NCBI GenBank assembly: GCA_022376925.1
Contig: JAIOJX010000025.1
Span: 9,889,141-9,953,140, forward strand
Direction: 5' to 3'
DNA length: 64,000 nucleotides
From: Tragulus kanchil
Taxonomy: Eukaryota; Chordata; Mammalia; Artiodactyla; Tragulidae
Below the pieces are notes generated by a model that was given only the letters and a program-made list of their open reading frames with translations, had not been told where the DNA came from and did not search any database. Below are positions 11,817 through 23,179 of this stretch, in pieces. The position numbers and the translations under genes were made by a program. Position 1 is the stretch's first letter. Each line of letters starts with the position of its first letter.

Positions 11817-12215
11817 AGGAGACTGACTGTTGGATTTGAGTCTTGACTTGACTGCTTACCATCTCATGATGTTTAAGCTTGTATGCCCTAATTTGGGCTT
11901 CCCTGATGGCTCAGTCTGTAAAGAATCTGCCTGCAATGCAGGAGATGCAAGTTCAATCCCTTGGTCTGGAAGATCCCCTGGAGAAGAGCAGTTCTCCAGT
12001 ATTGCCTGGAGAATTTCGTGGACAGAGGAGCCTGGTGGGCTACAGTCCAGGGGTCATAAAGAGCTGGACAGAACTGCATGCATACCCTAGTTTTCTCATC
12101 TGAGAATTGAGGAAAAAGTGGGGGTATAATAATATCATCTATCTTTTAGAATTACTGTGTGCTTTGAGTTAATACATGTTAAGCTCTTGAAAATAGTGCT
12201 TTCAACATAGTATTA
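11817..12215 (+). mobile_element. MIR-like SINE split by a Bov-tA
   Basis: The two flanks of the Bov-tA (11817-11894 and 12087-12215) together resemble an old MIR: a 'cttgactt...ctcatctg' core, then a run like ggggtataataatatcatc and gagttaatacatgttaagc, which match the MIR 3' half. Identified by eye. Repeated at 12865-13263. Confidence 0.55.
11895..12086 (+). mobile_element. Bov-tA SINE
   Basis: Begins gggcttccctgatggctcag, the tRNA-Glu-derived 5' part with a degenerate A box, then the BovA part with cctggagaa, gaggagcctggtgggctac and gagctggacagaactg. Flanks tgccctaatt and taccctagtt may be a decayed target-site duplication. Confidence 0.9.
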
Positions 12216-12942
12216 TCTTACTTGTATTATTTTGGGATGAAATCTTATAAGACCCAATCTTATTGCTGTTTCCATCTTCAGACTTAAATTCTTTTTGCTT
12301 TACAAGGAATCTAAAGGAACTTACAAGTTGTAAGGTATTTCCTTGATTTTGGGGGGTCATATTTGTATTTAAACTGAAGGAAATCTAAAGAAGCTAAACA
12401 TAGTTATTGAGAAGGAGGAGATCATTGACACAGACTGTAGAGATGACTAAGAAATAAACAAAGGTGAATCAAATAATACAACATCCAGAAGGAAATAAAA
12501 TAACATATATAAATAGCAATTGAAAATCCTCATGTACAAATGGCAAGAGTAGAAACATGGAAGAAAGTTGAAACATACAGTTGAAAACCTCTTTGTAAAG
12601 ATAGGAAAGAAGAGGGTGAAGACCCAAGAAGGAATGGAACAAAAAAAGTTGAAATTTTATGATAGGTTCAAGTTATTTTGTTAAAGAGTGGCTTTGTCAC
12701 ACCTGTTAGTGGGACTGTTAGCCCTTTGTTTTTTTTCTAGCTATCTTGTTCCTATACAAAGAATAAAATGAGGTTTAACAATCACTTTGATATCTTTAAT
12801 GCTAAAATAATTCCTGAATGTCATTCTTACTTTTTGTACTTTAAGCATTAAGAGTAAGAAGTCAAGGAGACTGACTGTTGGATTTGAGTCTTGACTTGAC
12901 TGCTTACCATCTCATGATGTTTAAGCTTGTATGCCCTAATTT

Positions 12943-13134
12943 GGGCTTCCCTGATGGCTCAGTCTGTAAAGAATCTGCCTGCAATGCAGGAGATGCAAGT
13001 TCAATCCCTTGGTCTGGAAGATCCCCTGGAGAAGAGCAGTTCTCCAGTATTGCCTGGAGAATTTCGTGGACAGAGGAGCCTGGTGGGCTACAGTCCAGGG
13101 GTCATAAAGAGCTGGACAGAACTGCATGCATACC
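12943..13134 (+). mobile_element. Bov-tA SINE, second copy
   Basis: Duplicate of 11895-12086 in unit 2 of duplication 5; it translates identically over the SINE, so it is not an independent insertion. Confidence 0.9.
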
Positions 13135-13263
13135 CTAGTTTTCTCATCTGAGAATTGAGGAAAAAGTGGGGGTATAATAATATCATCTATCTTTTAGAAT
13201 TACTGTGTGCTTTGAGTTAATACATGTTAAGCTCTTGAAAATAGTGCTTTCAACATAGTATTA

Positions 13264-14119
13264 TCTTACTTGTATTATTTTGGGATGAAATCTTATAAGA
13301 CCCAATCTTATTGCTGTTTCCATCTTCAGACTTAAATTCTTTTTGCTTTACAAGGAATCTAAAGGAACTTACAAGTTGTAAGGTATTTCCTTGATTTTGG
13401 GGGGTCATATTTGTATTTAAACTGAAGGAAATATGGTTTTTTAAAAATTATTTAAATGATGGTGATGATGAGACAATCATTTAGAGTTTTGCTGTGTGTA
13501 ACTAGAAACAAAAGGAGATAGTTTGGTATTGTCAGCTTAAAATGTTCATTTATTACATTCTCTAAACTCAGTTTTCTTGAAATCTCTTTGCCCGAGAGTG
13601 GTCAGAGAAAATGCTTGGAATGAGTTTGATTAGAAATTGAAATCAATGTACTGAAAATCTAAAATTCATGTTGGTTTATCACATTCCTTCTATAATCTAA
13701 CATGCCTCAAGGAGCGATGCTGGGTAATTAGAATGGCTGGTTTATGAAAGCAGCTGGTGTGGGTTTAACAGTTTAAGACTGCGCTGAGAACAGAAACCAA
13801 CACCACATATGTTTTTGCTTAATCGCATATGAGTTAGCTTAATCTCTTGATAGGAATTGAATTTATTTGGAAAGAGTTAATCAGAAGTCACGATGCATTC
13901 ATGTATGCACCAGTGATTGGCCATAGCATTAACTGACAGAATAAAGTTCATTTTTGAGAAAGAATGTTATCTGCAGTTTTGTTTCTGGAATTCTCCATGT
14001 GACTAGCAACAAAAAGTTTTGCTTTATCCCCCACAACAGTAGTGAAAAAAAGGATGCACAATGATTAATACTACTATCTTTGCTACTATTACTTCCACTC
14101 AATCAACACTACAACAATA
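13264..14119. other. Unassigned intergenic DNA
   Basis: AT-rich, no gene or repeat recognised. Repeated at about 14417-15272. Confidence 0.5.
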
Positions 14120-14345
14120 ATAGCGTTTTTTGACACCTGTGACAGGCCCATGGTAAGAGCATTCAAAATATAATTTCACATAATCCTTACAAGAACTTTC
14201 TAAGGTAGTCGCTTGACTTACAAGAACTTTCTCAGTTAGCCCACTTTGGGTGACAAAATTAAAAATCAGAGCTGTTAAGTTATTAAACCAAAGTCACCCA
14301 AAAAGTTAAGTAATAGAGTGGGGAGTTGAATCCAGCCTTGTATGG
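14120..14345 (+). mobile_element. MIR SINE
   Basis: Order of MIR landmarks: a 'gacaggcccatgg' region, cacataatccttacaagaac, then gttaagt...aaagtcaccca and gagttgaatccagcc. Diverged. Repeated at 15273-15498. Confidence 0.7.
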
Positions 14346-15272
14346 CTACCAAATCTTTACGTGTACTTTCTGTGGTACTAAAGTTGCTCACAATTTTGTA
14401 TTTCAACATAGTATTATCTTACTTGTATTATTTTGGGATGAAATCTTATAAGACCCAATCTTATTGCTGTTTCCATCTTCAGACTTAAATTCTTTTTGCT
14501 TTACAAGGAATCTAAAGGAACTTACAAGTTGTAAGGTATTTCCTTGATTTTGGGGGGTCATATTTGTATTTAAACTGAAGGAAATATGGTTTTTTAAAAA
14601 TTATTTAAATGATGGTGATGATGAGACAATCATTTAGAGTTTTGCTGTGTGTAACTAGAAACAAAAGGAGATAGTTTGGTATTGTCAGCTTAAAATGTTC
14701 ATTTATTACATTCTCTAAACTCAGTTTTCTTGAAATCTCTTTGCCCGAGAGTGGTCAGAGAAAATGCTTGGAATGAGTTTGATTAGAAATTGAAATCAAT
14801 GTACTGAAAATCTAAAATTCATGTTGGTTTATCACATTCCTTCTATAATCTAACATGCCTCAAGGAGCGATGCTGGGTAATTAGAATGGCTGGTTTATGA
14901 AAGCAGCTGGTGTGGGTTTAACAGTTTAAGACTGCGCTGAGAACAGAAACCAACACCACATATGTTTTTGCTTAATCGCATATGAGTTAGCTTAATCTCT
15001 TGATAGGAATTGAATTTATTTGGAAAGAGTTAATCAGAAGTCACGATGCATTCATGTATGCACCAGTGATTGGCCATAGCATTAACTGACAGAATAAAGT
15101 TCATTTTTGAGAAAGAATGTTATCTGCAGTTTTGTTTCTGGAATTCTCCATGTGACTAGCAACAAAAAGTTTTGCTTTATCCCCCACAACAGTAGTGAAA
15201 AAAAGGATGCACAATGATTAATACTACTATCTTTGCTACTATTACTTCCACTCAATCAACACTACAACAATA

Positions 15273-15498
15273 ATAGCGTTTTTTGACACCTGTGACAGGC
15301 CCATGGTAAGAGCATTCAAAATATAATTTCACATAATCCTTACAAGAACTTTCTAAGGTAGTCGCTTGACTTACAAGAACTTTCTCAGTTAGCCCACTTT
15401 GGGTGACAAAATTAAAAATCAGAGCTGTTAAGTTATTAAACCAAAGTCACCCAAAAAGTTAAGTAATAGAGTGGGGAGTTGAATCCAGCCTTGTATGG
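15273..15498 (+). mobile_element. MIR SINE, second copy
   Basis: Unit-2 duplicate of 14120-14345 (duplication 6). Confidence 0.7.
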
Positions 15499-15576
15499 CT
15501 ACCAAATCTTTACGTGTACTTTCTGTGGTACTAAAGTTGCTCACAATTTTGTATTTCACAGGTCTTTAAATTTTCA

Positions 15577-16110
15577 TTATGGTGATTGATCAAGATGGCA
15601 GAGTAGGAGGATAAAATACTCAACACCTACCATGAAAATATCAAACATATATCTACATATAGAACAATTCTCACTGAAAACTAACTGACAACTGGGAAAA
15701 GATTCCAGTAAAACAGAAATGGGAGAAAATATTTGCAAATTGTATGACCAATAATAGGTCACTATCCAAAACATATACTCAGCTCTAAGAGTTTGATCTA
15801 AAAAAATAACCCAATTAAACAATGAGCAGTAGATCTAAATTGACATTCTTCCAAAGAAGGCATATAGATGGCCAACAAATAGGAAAAGACACTCAACATT
15901 GCTGATTATTAGAGCACTGCAACTTAAAACTATGAGATATAAACTCACACCTGTAGGAATGATTAGCATCAAAAAAGTCTACAAATAACAAATGTTGGTG
16001 AAGATGTATAGAAAAGGGAACCTCTGTATAATGTTGGAGGGGATGCAACTTGGTGCAGTCACTATGGAAAGCAGTATGGAGGTTCCTCAAAAAAAAAAGA
16101 AAGAAAAATA
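15577..16110 (+). mobile_element. Old L1 (L1M-type), left part, internally deleted
   Basis: Starts with tgatcaagatggcagagtag, resembling the extreme 5' end of an old L1, then within about 130 bases reads as ORF2 C-terminal sequence (gggagaaaatatttgcaaat, aaacaatgagcag, gccaacaaataggaaaag). Most of the L1 body is missing. It is interrupted near 16100 by a younger L1 3' end and resumes at about 16699. Confidence 0.7.
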
Positions 16111-16698
16111 AAAATTAATTATCTCACAACCCAGAAATTTGAAAAAACAGAGCCACAGATGTAGAAAACAAACTTATGGTTAGCAGGGGATAAGTGGGGC
16201 AGGGATAAATTGGGAATAGGGATGGATATATATATAATTACTAGATATACAATAAATAACTGGCAAGAACATGCTGTATAGTACAGGGAGCTCTACTCAG
16301 TACTCTGTAATGGTGTATTCAATACTCTGTAATGGTCTCTATGGGAAAATAATCTTCTAAAAAAGAGTGGATATATGTATATATATTACTGATTCCCAGG
16401 TGACACTAGTGGTAAAGAATCTGTCTGCCAATGCAGGTTAGATATAAGAGACATGGGTTTGATCTCTGAGTCATGAAGGTCTCCTGGAGGAGGGCATGAC
16501 AACCCACTCCAGTATTCTTGCCTGGAGAATTCCATGGACTGAGGCACCTGACAGGCTGCAGGATGTGTGGTTGCACAGAGTCAGACACAATGGAAGCAAC
16601 TTAGCACACACATATTACTGATTCACTTTGGTGTATAGCTGAAAATAACAACATTGTAAATCAACCATACTCCAGTTTGAAAAAAAAGGAAAAAATAA
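16111..16698 (+). mobile_element. Younger artiodactyl L1 3' UTR inserted in the old L1
   Basis: Contains gtagaaaacaaacttatggt, a gggataagtggg run, acatgctgtatagtacaggg, aagagtggatatatgtatat, then, after the SINE, gattcactttggtgtatagc and an A-rich tail at 16679-16698. These match the common ruminant L1 3' UTR. It is split by the Bov-tA at 16396-16611. Confidence 0.75.
16396..16611 (+). mobile_element. Bov-tA SINE with 13-base target-site duplication
   Basis: Flanked by exact copies of atattactgattc at 16383-16395 and 16612-16624. The body runs from ccaggtgacactagtggtaa through cctggagaattccatggact to a tail acttagcacacac. Inserted inside the L1 3' UTR, so it is the youngest layer of the nest. 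Confidence 0.95.
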
Positions 16699-17206
16699 AT
16701 GCACCTCAGTGGAAACAACCTCATACTCATTAACATATGAATGATAAAGAAGACATGGTATGTTAATATATAGTGGAATAGTACTATGTCAGCAGAAAGA
16801 ATGAAATTTTGCCATTTGCAACCATGTGGATGGAGCTAGAGAGCTTTACACTAGTGAAATTAAGTCACAGGAAAACAAATACTGTATGTTATCATTTATA
16901 TGTGGAATATAAAAAATGAAAAACATATTTAACAAAACAGAAACTTACCATAGAAAACAAACCAGTGGATACCAGTGTGGAGAGATAAGAGATGGAGGCA
17001 AAATAGGGATAGGAAATAAAAGATACAAATACTGTGTATAAACTGGGTATGCACCAAGGATATATTTTAGAACCCAGGGAAATATAGACAATATTTTTTC
17101 ATAACTTTAAATAGAGTATGATTTATGTAAATATTAAATATCTTTGATTTATACTTGAAACTAATATAACATTTTAAATCAACTGTACTACAATTTAAAA
17201 AAAAAT
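16699..17206 (+). mobile_element. Old L1 (L1M-type), right part
   Basis: Resumes the L1 interrupted near 16110: signatures include atgaatgataaagaagacat, gccatttgcaaccatgtgga, aaatactgtatgttatc, and a 3' end ttgaaactaatataacattt followed by a short A run near 17197-17205. Confidence 0.75.
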
Positions 17207-17670
17207 GTCTGGTATTGAGAGTATTATAAAGGTAAGTTCTAAATGATCCAGAATAACACTACTGATTATTAATGATCAGTCTAATGGTAGCTTAATTAAT
17301 AAAGTAATCACAAGTGCCAGCCTAAGAAAATATTTGAGGTTATCTCATACATGAGTCTGCTAATAAGACTGCAAGTTAAAAAAACTTAATTATTGTACAC
17401 ATAGATGAAGTATTTTCCAAAATTCCTTTTCTCTATATAAAGCTATATAGATAAAGAACATGTTTTGATTTTACTTTTCTGATTTGTTCTTAGATTTTCA
17501 GTATAGCATTTGTATTTTCCCTTCTACCATCAAGTATTATTATATGGAGTCAGCTAGGTAATTGGTTTTTCTCAAAATAGAGAAGTGAAAGAACTAGGCT
17601 ATGTCTACCAGCCTACAGCCAATCATATGTATGATTTAAATAGTCCTGTCTCTCCTTAATATACCCTCTT

Positions 17671-18244
17671 GTGGGCCGGATTGTTTTGCTCACCCCTCCC
17701 CCCATGTTCATATGTTGAATCCTTAACCCCTGATGTAATGAAATTTGGAGATGGAGCTTTTGGAGGCAATTAGAGTTGGATGAAGTCATAGGATTATGGC
17801 TCTCATAAGAAGTGACACCAGTTTATTTGTTCTCTCCCTCTTTCACTTGCCCTCCTTCTTCTCCCATTCATTATGGCGACACATGCAAGCCAGGAAGAGA
17901 GCTCTCATAAGAAATCTGACCACACTGGCACCCTGACATCTATTTTAGCCTCCCAAACTGTGGGAAAACAAATTCCTGTTTTTCAAGTCACCTCAATGAA
18001 AAAATGAAGATGCTCAGTTGTGTCTGACTCTGCAATCCATGGATGAGCCATGGAATTTTTCCAGGCAAGAATACTGGAGTGGGTAACTTTTCTCTTCCCC
18101 AGGAGATCTTCCCAATCCAGGGATCAAAGCCAGATCTCCCACATTTCATGCAGATTCTTTACCATCTGAGCTACTAGGGAAGCTTTAAGTCACCTAGTTT
18201 GTGATTTTGTGATATTTTGTTATGGTAGTCTGAGCTAATTAAGA
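17671..18244 (+). mobile_element. MLT1-type MaLR LTR, split by a SINE
   Basis: Resembles the MLT1/MST consensus in order: ttcatatgttgaatccttaa, ggagatggagc, ggctctcataagaag, then tagcctcccaaactgtggg, cctgtttttcaagtcacc, and after the SINE tagtttgtgattttgtgata ending at attaagaca. Solo LTR; no internal region seen. Name from memory. Confidence 0.7.
17994..18186 (-). mobile_element. Bov-tA SINE with target-site duplication
   Basis: Reverse orientation: ends in the reverse complement of the tRNA-like start (ccatctgagctactagggaag). Flanked by aagtcacct at 17985-17993 and 18187-18195. Inserted in the MLT1-type LTR. Confidence 0.92.
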
Positions 18245-18317
18245 CAACTGCTAAAATTTGGCCCTTTTTTCTAGCATTTGAATGTGCATTCATCTTAAAC
18301 TGTCCTATATTTGGGAA

Positions 18318-18515
18318 TTTGTTGTTCAGTTGCTCAGTCATATACAAGTCTTTGTGACCTGCAGCATGTCAGGTTTCTCTGTCCTCCACTATCTCCTGGA
18401 GTCTTCTCAAAGTCATGTCCATTGAGTCAGTGATGCCATCCAACCATCTTATCCTCAGTCGCTCCCTTCTTCTCCTACACTCAATCTTTCCCAGCATCAG
18501 GGTCTTTTCTGAAAA
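18318..18515 (-). mobile_element. BovB LINE 3' end
   Basis: Reverse-strand BovB: ttgttgttcagttgctcagt, then tgtccattgagtcagtgatg, ccatccaaccatcttatcct and tttcccagcatcagggtctt, in the order of the BovB 3' terminus. 5'-truncated as most copies are. Confidence 0.9.
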
Positions 18516-18599
18516 TGGTCTTGCTATATCTTTAAACAATTTTTAAAATGAATTCTACATATTTTAAATGCAAGACAATTTAAGTAACAAATAACATAT

Positions 18600-18780
18600 A
18601 GTTCTTACTATGCTCTAGGTATTGGTCTATAAATTTATATATATTTAATTTTCACTGAAGCTCTAAGATGTAGGTATTGTTATTATTATTCACATTTTAT
18701 AAAAAAGGAAACAGAGACTCAGAGAAATTAAGGAATTTGTGCAAGGTGGACAGCCAGCGATGGAGCCGCAGTCTTGACAG
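18600..18780 (+). mobile_element. MIR SINE
   Basis: MIR core: tatgctctaggtattggtct, a gatgtaggtattgttattat run, cacattttataaaaaaggaa, acagagactcagagaaatta, then the gcaaggtggacagccagc part. Diverged but ordered. Confidence 0.75.
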
Positions 18781-19490
18781 GGGCAACCTGGCATTAGACA
18801 CCATCATGCCCACGTCTTTGTTTGCTTTTCCTTGTGCTAGTCTGTGTCTTTCAGGCAAGAAACGCTTACTGGGGGATTCCTCATATTTCCTCTGAACATG
18901 TTCTATTTGGCACCAGCATCTCGATTCTACTTTTTCCTATTATGCTACATCATTGTCTTAAAAATATTGCTTTTATTATGACAAATTTTTAAATATTACA
19001 TAGATGCTTTAATTCTGTTTTTGTCACTCACTTCCCATAAATTATCAGTTGATGATAAGCATTAAAGTACAAAGCTATCTCTATGATAGAGCTAAACGTG
19101 GAAACAGACTTCATTCTACTCTCATTGGTAAGCCTTTATTAGGAGTTAGATGGATCAGGGCATCTTTTCCTTTGGCCATTAACCGGTCCATTTTAGAAGT
19201 GTGCTCTGTGTCATAATTGTTACCTGTCATTTTTTGGCTCACTGTTTAGGAAGATTGGGTCAGGTCATCCTGCTTTCTGCCTAAGGAAAGAGGATGCCAC
19301 ACTGACATTAGGGTGTGAAAGTTCATGTTGTGGTTGCTTATCATTATAAACTAATGTAAAAATAACCTGATGAGCATATGAATTTCCAAGTATTATGTGC
19401 CTAATAACAAAAATGATAATAGTAGCCAAGTCATGGGTTGTGAGTACTGAGTTAATCTATATAAAGTGCTAGGCAGTGTGTGATATAGTA
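18781..19490. other. Unassigned intergenic DNA
   Basis: No gene or repeat recognised. The part from 19065 is repeated from 20278. Confidence 0.5.
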
Positions 19491-19703
19491 GTGTGTGTAT
19501 GCTCAGTCACGTCCAACTCTTTAAGACCGCATGAACCATAGCTCACCAGGTTCCTTTGCCTGTGAGATGATCCCATCAAGACTACTGGAGTAGGTTACCA
19601 TTTCCATCTCCAGGGGATTTTATCGACCTGGGGATCAAACCTGTTTCCTACAGCTCTTGCATTGGCAGGTGGATTCTTTACCACTGAGTCACCTGGGAAG
19701 CTC
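19491..19703 (-). mobile_element. Bov-tA/Bov-A2 SINE, reverse
   Basis: From gctcagtcacgtccaactct through actactggagtaggttacca to ccactgagtcacctgggaag, the reverse complement of the tRNA-like head. Moderately diverged. Confidence 0.88.
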
Positions 19704-19815
19704 AATAAATAGTCAGTGTCGTTATTTTCATTGTTGTTACTTTGGGGAGACTGACTGGTCCAGTGACTTTGAGTATATTGATGTGTTTGACAGCATGTTT
19801 TTTTTTTAAAGCCAT

Positions 19816-19820
<5 letters not shown>

Positions 19821-19878
<58 letters not shown>
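19821..19878. repeat. (CT)n(AT)n compound microsatellite
   Basis: Seventeen CT units then twelve AT units. The copy at 21032-21089 has the same unit counts. Confidence 0.95.
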
Positions 19879-19887
<9 letters not shown>

Positions 19888-20001
19888 AATATTCTGGCTT
19901 TTTAAAAATCTTTTAGAAATAAGATTTAACTTTTATAATAGCATGTAGGGTTATGTTATTCATAGGTTAACCATATCTATTAAGATCTGGGTATCATAAT
20001 T

Positions 20002-20080
20002 ACCCAGAGGAGTCTGGTGTGTCATAGTCCATAGGTTTGTAGAGTTGGACATGACTGAAGCAACTTCACAAGCAAGCACA
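20002..20080 (+). mobile_element. BovA SINE 3' fragment
   Basis: agaggagtctggtgtgtcat, then tagagttggacatgactgaa: the BovA 3' part without a tRNA head. Repeated at 21213-21291. Confidence 0.75.
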
Positions 20081-20700
20081 TCATCATTACAAACATTTCG
20101 GTAACCCTTGGGGAAGATATAACAGACTTATATGAACAATAAACACTATATGAGAAAGCGTATACTTAAATTATCTATTGTTGTCTAAGGATTGTGTGGT
20201 GTTCAGAAGAGATAAAGCTCAACTGGGTTTAAAAGATTCATGAGGATCTTAGTCTTGGTAGTGTGGAATATAAGATTAAGTACAAAGCTATCTCTATGAT
20301 AGAGCTAAACGTGAAACAGACTTCATTCTACTCTCATTGGTAAGCCTTTATTAGGAGTTAGATGGATCAGGGCATCTTTTCCTTTGGCCATTAACCGTCC
20401 ATTTTAGAAGTGTGCTCTGTGTCATAATTGTTACCTGTCATTTTTTGGCTCACTGTTTAGGAAGATTGGGTCAGGTCATCCTGCTTTCTGCCTAAGGAAA
20501 GAGGATGCCACACTGACATTAGGGTGTGAAAGTTCATGTTGTGGTTGCTTATCATTATAAACTAATGTAAAATAACCTGATGAGCATATGAATTTCCAAG
20601 TATTATGTGCCTAATAACAAAAATGATAATAGTAGCCAAGTCATGGGTTGTGAGTACTGAGTTAATCTATATAAAGTGCTAGGCAGTGTGTGATATAGTA

Positions 20701-20913
20701 GTGTGTGTATGCTCAGTCACGTCCAACTCTTTAAGACCGCATGAACCATAGCTCACCAGGTTCCTTTGCCTGTGAGATGATCCCATCAAGACTACTGGAG
20801 TAGGTTACCATTTCCATCTCCAGGGGATTTTATCGACCTGGGGATCAAACCTGTTTCCTACAGCTCTTGCATTGGCAGGTGGATTCTTTACCACTGAGTC
20901 ACCTGGGAAGCTC
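20701..20913 (-). mobile_element. Bov-tA/Bov-A2 SINE, second copy
   Basis: Unit-2 duplicate of 19491-19703. Confidence 0.88.
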
Positions 20914-21026
20914 AATAAATAGTCAGTGTCGTTATTTTCATTGTTGTTATTTTGGGGGAGACTGACTGGTCCAGTGACTTTGAGTATATTGATGTGTTTG
21001 ACAGCATGTTTTTTTTTTAAAGCCAT

Positions 21027-21031
<5 letters not shown>

Positions 21032-21089
<58 letters not shown>
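21032..21089. repeat. (CT)n(AT)n microsatellite, second copy
   Basis: Same unit counts as at 19821-19878, within duplication 7. Confidence 0.95.
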
Positions 21090-21098
<9 letters not shown>

Positions 21099-21212
21099 AA
21101 TATTCTGGCTTTTTAAAAATCTTTTAGAAATAAGATTTAACTTTTATAATAGCATGTAGGGTTATGTTATTCATAGGTTAACCATATCTATTAAGATCTG
21201 GGTATCATAATT

Positions 21213-21291
21213 ACCCAGAGGAGTCTGGTGTGTCATAGTCCATAGGTTTGTAGAGTTGGACATGACTGAAGCAACTTCACAAGCAAGCACA
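21213..21291 (+). mobile_element. BovA SINE 3' fragment, second copy
   Basis: Unit-2 duplicate of 20002-20080. Confidence 0.75.
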
Positions 21292-21486
21292 TCATCATTA
21301 CAAACATTTCGGTAACCCTTGGGGAAGATATAACAGACTTATATGAACAATAAACACTATATGAGAAAGCGTATACTTAAATTATCTATTGTTGTCTAAG
21401 GATTGTGTGGTGTTCAGAAGAGATAAAGCTCAACTGGGTTTAAAAGATTCATGAGGATCTTAGTCTTGGTAGTGTGGGAATATAAG

Positions 21487-23179
21487 TTTTTCTTTAAAGA
21501 GAAAGGACTGTTGAGCAGAGAAGGAAAAGCATTGGCATAAATATCTACATAGAAATAAGTGTGGTATATACTTGTGGAATATTTGTAACATTAACTGATA
21601 ACTCTTCATTGATTCTTATGCCTCTTTTATTCTTTGCTTATAACAGGCACTTGGCAAGACCTTTTTCCCTGTGAATGAGAACATAATTTTCAAACAAATC
21701 CCAGAGCATTGTTTCTGTCGGAGTCAATGTTACTTTCTATGTAAATGCTGAAACTAATGGCTTTATAATGATATTTTTACAGACTTTACTTATTTAAATA
21801 ATCTCATGGCTATTAAATTACTACATTGGATCTGGCAGATGAAAGTATCTGTGTTTTGCTTTACAAATTTGTTTATATCAAAGGCTGTCTCTTCAAAAAA
21901 GAACAATGACCTTAGGGTGAGTGATCCTGTCATCCTATTCTAAATAGGTCTGTGTTTTTCACATACAAATTGAAAAGGCAGGGTTATGGGCTTCAATGCA
22001 GAAAAAGTCATAATTCATTTTGAAACATCTAGACTACCATTCATTTGGGGAAAATGTACAGGGAAAAAGCTACTCAGAAGCATTTACAAATGAGGGTAGT
22101 GCTTATGCAGAGGTGTAGTGTAGGTGGGTACAGATAGATTTCATCTCTCCTCCTCCGCCTTCTCCTCTTTCTCTAGGCTCCTTACTCCTTGTGTTTCTTT
22201 TTTATGTCTAATCTAAGGTAATATTATCTGAACATCTACTAATTTTTTTGTTACCAGAAGTTAACCCCACAAAATTTCCCCCTGTTAGATCTGAGAATTC
22301 CTCCACCTGTGGCCTTATCTGTGCTCAAAACCAGGCTTCCAACCTGCTAAGCTCCTGCCTGCTTGCATTATCTTTCTTCCAGGTAGCCAACTGGAAAAGC
22401 TATCTTCATCATTAGTCACCAGCATGACCACCATCTTGGTTTTAGAAAAAGAAACACTGTTATCCTCTGGAATCATTTCTGTTTCTGTAGTTTCACATAC
22501 CATGAGACCAAATCTAATTTTTAACAGGGTTCATGGAAGGTTAAGGGTTAATGGTAACAAGCCATATTAAGGTAATAACTTATAGGCCCAGAGCCCAGCC
22601 CCAGAGCTCTGTCTTGTGACCAACGATCTCCATGTGAGAGAGGTTGCTCACCTCCTGTGTGTGGAATTATTTCAAGAAAACAGGTGGTAGACAACTGGGT
22701 CCAGGAAAGCTCATGCCAGTCTCAGTCCAGCCTCCTTTCCCATCTTTACCAAAGATTAAAACAACCTTGGTGTCTAGACTCTAATTATTAAAGTTGCTTA
22801 ATACATATTTGTATATCACCAGATCCCATATAGAATTGGAGGCCATGTAAAAAAATGTATGGACAAGCAAAATAAAAAATCTGGCCAGAGAAAACAAGAT
22901 AGAAATGCAATGAGTGAGAGCAATGGGAAAACACCAATATACACACTCTGACTTCCTAAGGCTGAGCCACAAATTTGGTCATGAGCTTTCTCTTAGGCAA
23001 AGAAAAAGTGCAAACATGGCTGTCAGATATTGAAGTCTTAAAAGAATTTACTGATGTGGACATTCCTAAAGAGAACACTGAATAATAGAGGCGTAACACA
23101 TGGAATGCCAGAAATTCTGTCTTTATTAACATCCCTAAAATAAACTTAACCATTTCCCCTCTCCTCCTCTATCAAGACT
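21487..23179. other. Unassigned intergenic DNA
   Basis: No gene recognised. The reverse frame at 22315-22503 (62 residues) has no recognisable motif. Part of duplication 8 from 22665. Confidence 0.5.

Larger units (their letters stand above)
11331..13428 (+). repeat. Tandem duplication 5 (1,048-base unit)
   Basis: Units 11331-12378 and 12379-13428. The junction shares aggaaat with both outer ends. Each unit contains the same MIR-like sequence with the same Bov-tA at the same internal position. Confidence 0.95.
13250..15556 (+). repeat. Tandem duplication 6 (1,153-base unit)
   Basis: Units 13250-14403 and 14404-15556. The junction shares tttca. The first about 180 bases also belong to unit 2 of duplication 5, so that segment occurs three times. 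Confidence 0.95.
19065..21486 (+). repeat. Tandem duplication 7 (about 1,210-base unit)
   Basis: Units 19065-20277 and 20278-21486. One-base run-length differences occur near 19100, 19184 and 19357 (first unit longer) and near 20950 and 21470 (second unit longer), plus a C/T difference near 19740/20950. The (CT)17(AT)12 microsatellite and its preceding T10 run are the same length in both units. Confidence 0.95.

Noticed and set aside
11888..13151. Open frames over the Bov-tA copies as small proteins
   Set aside because: They translate SINE sequence; similar peptides arise from Bov-tA copies across the window.
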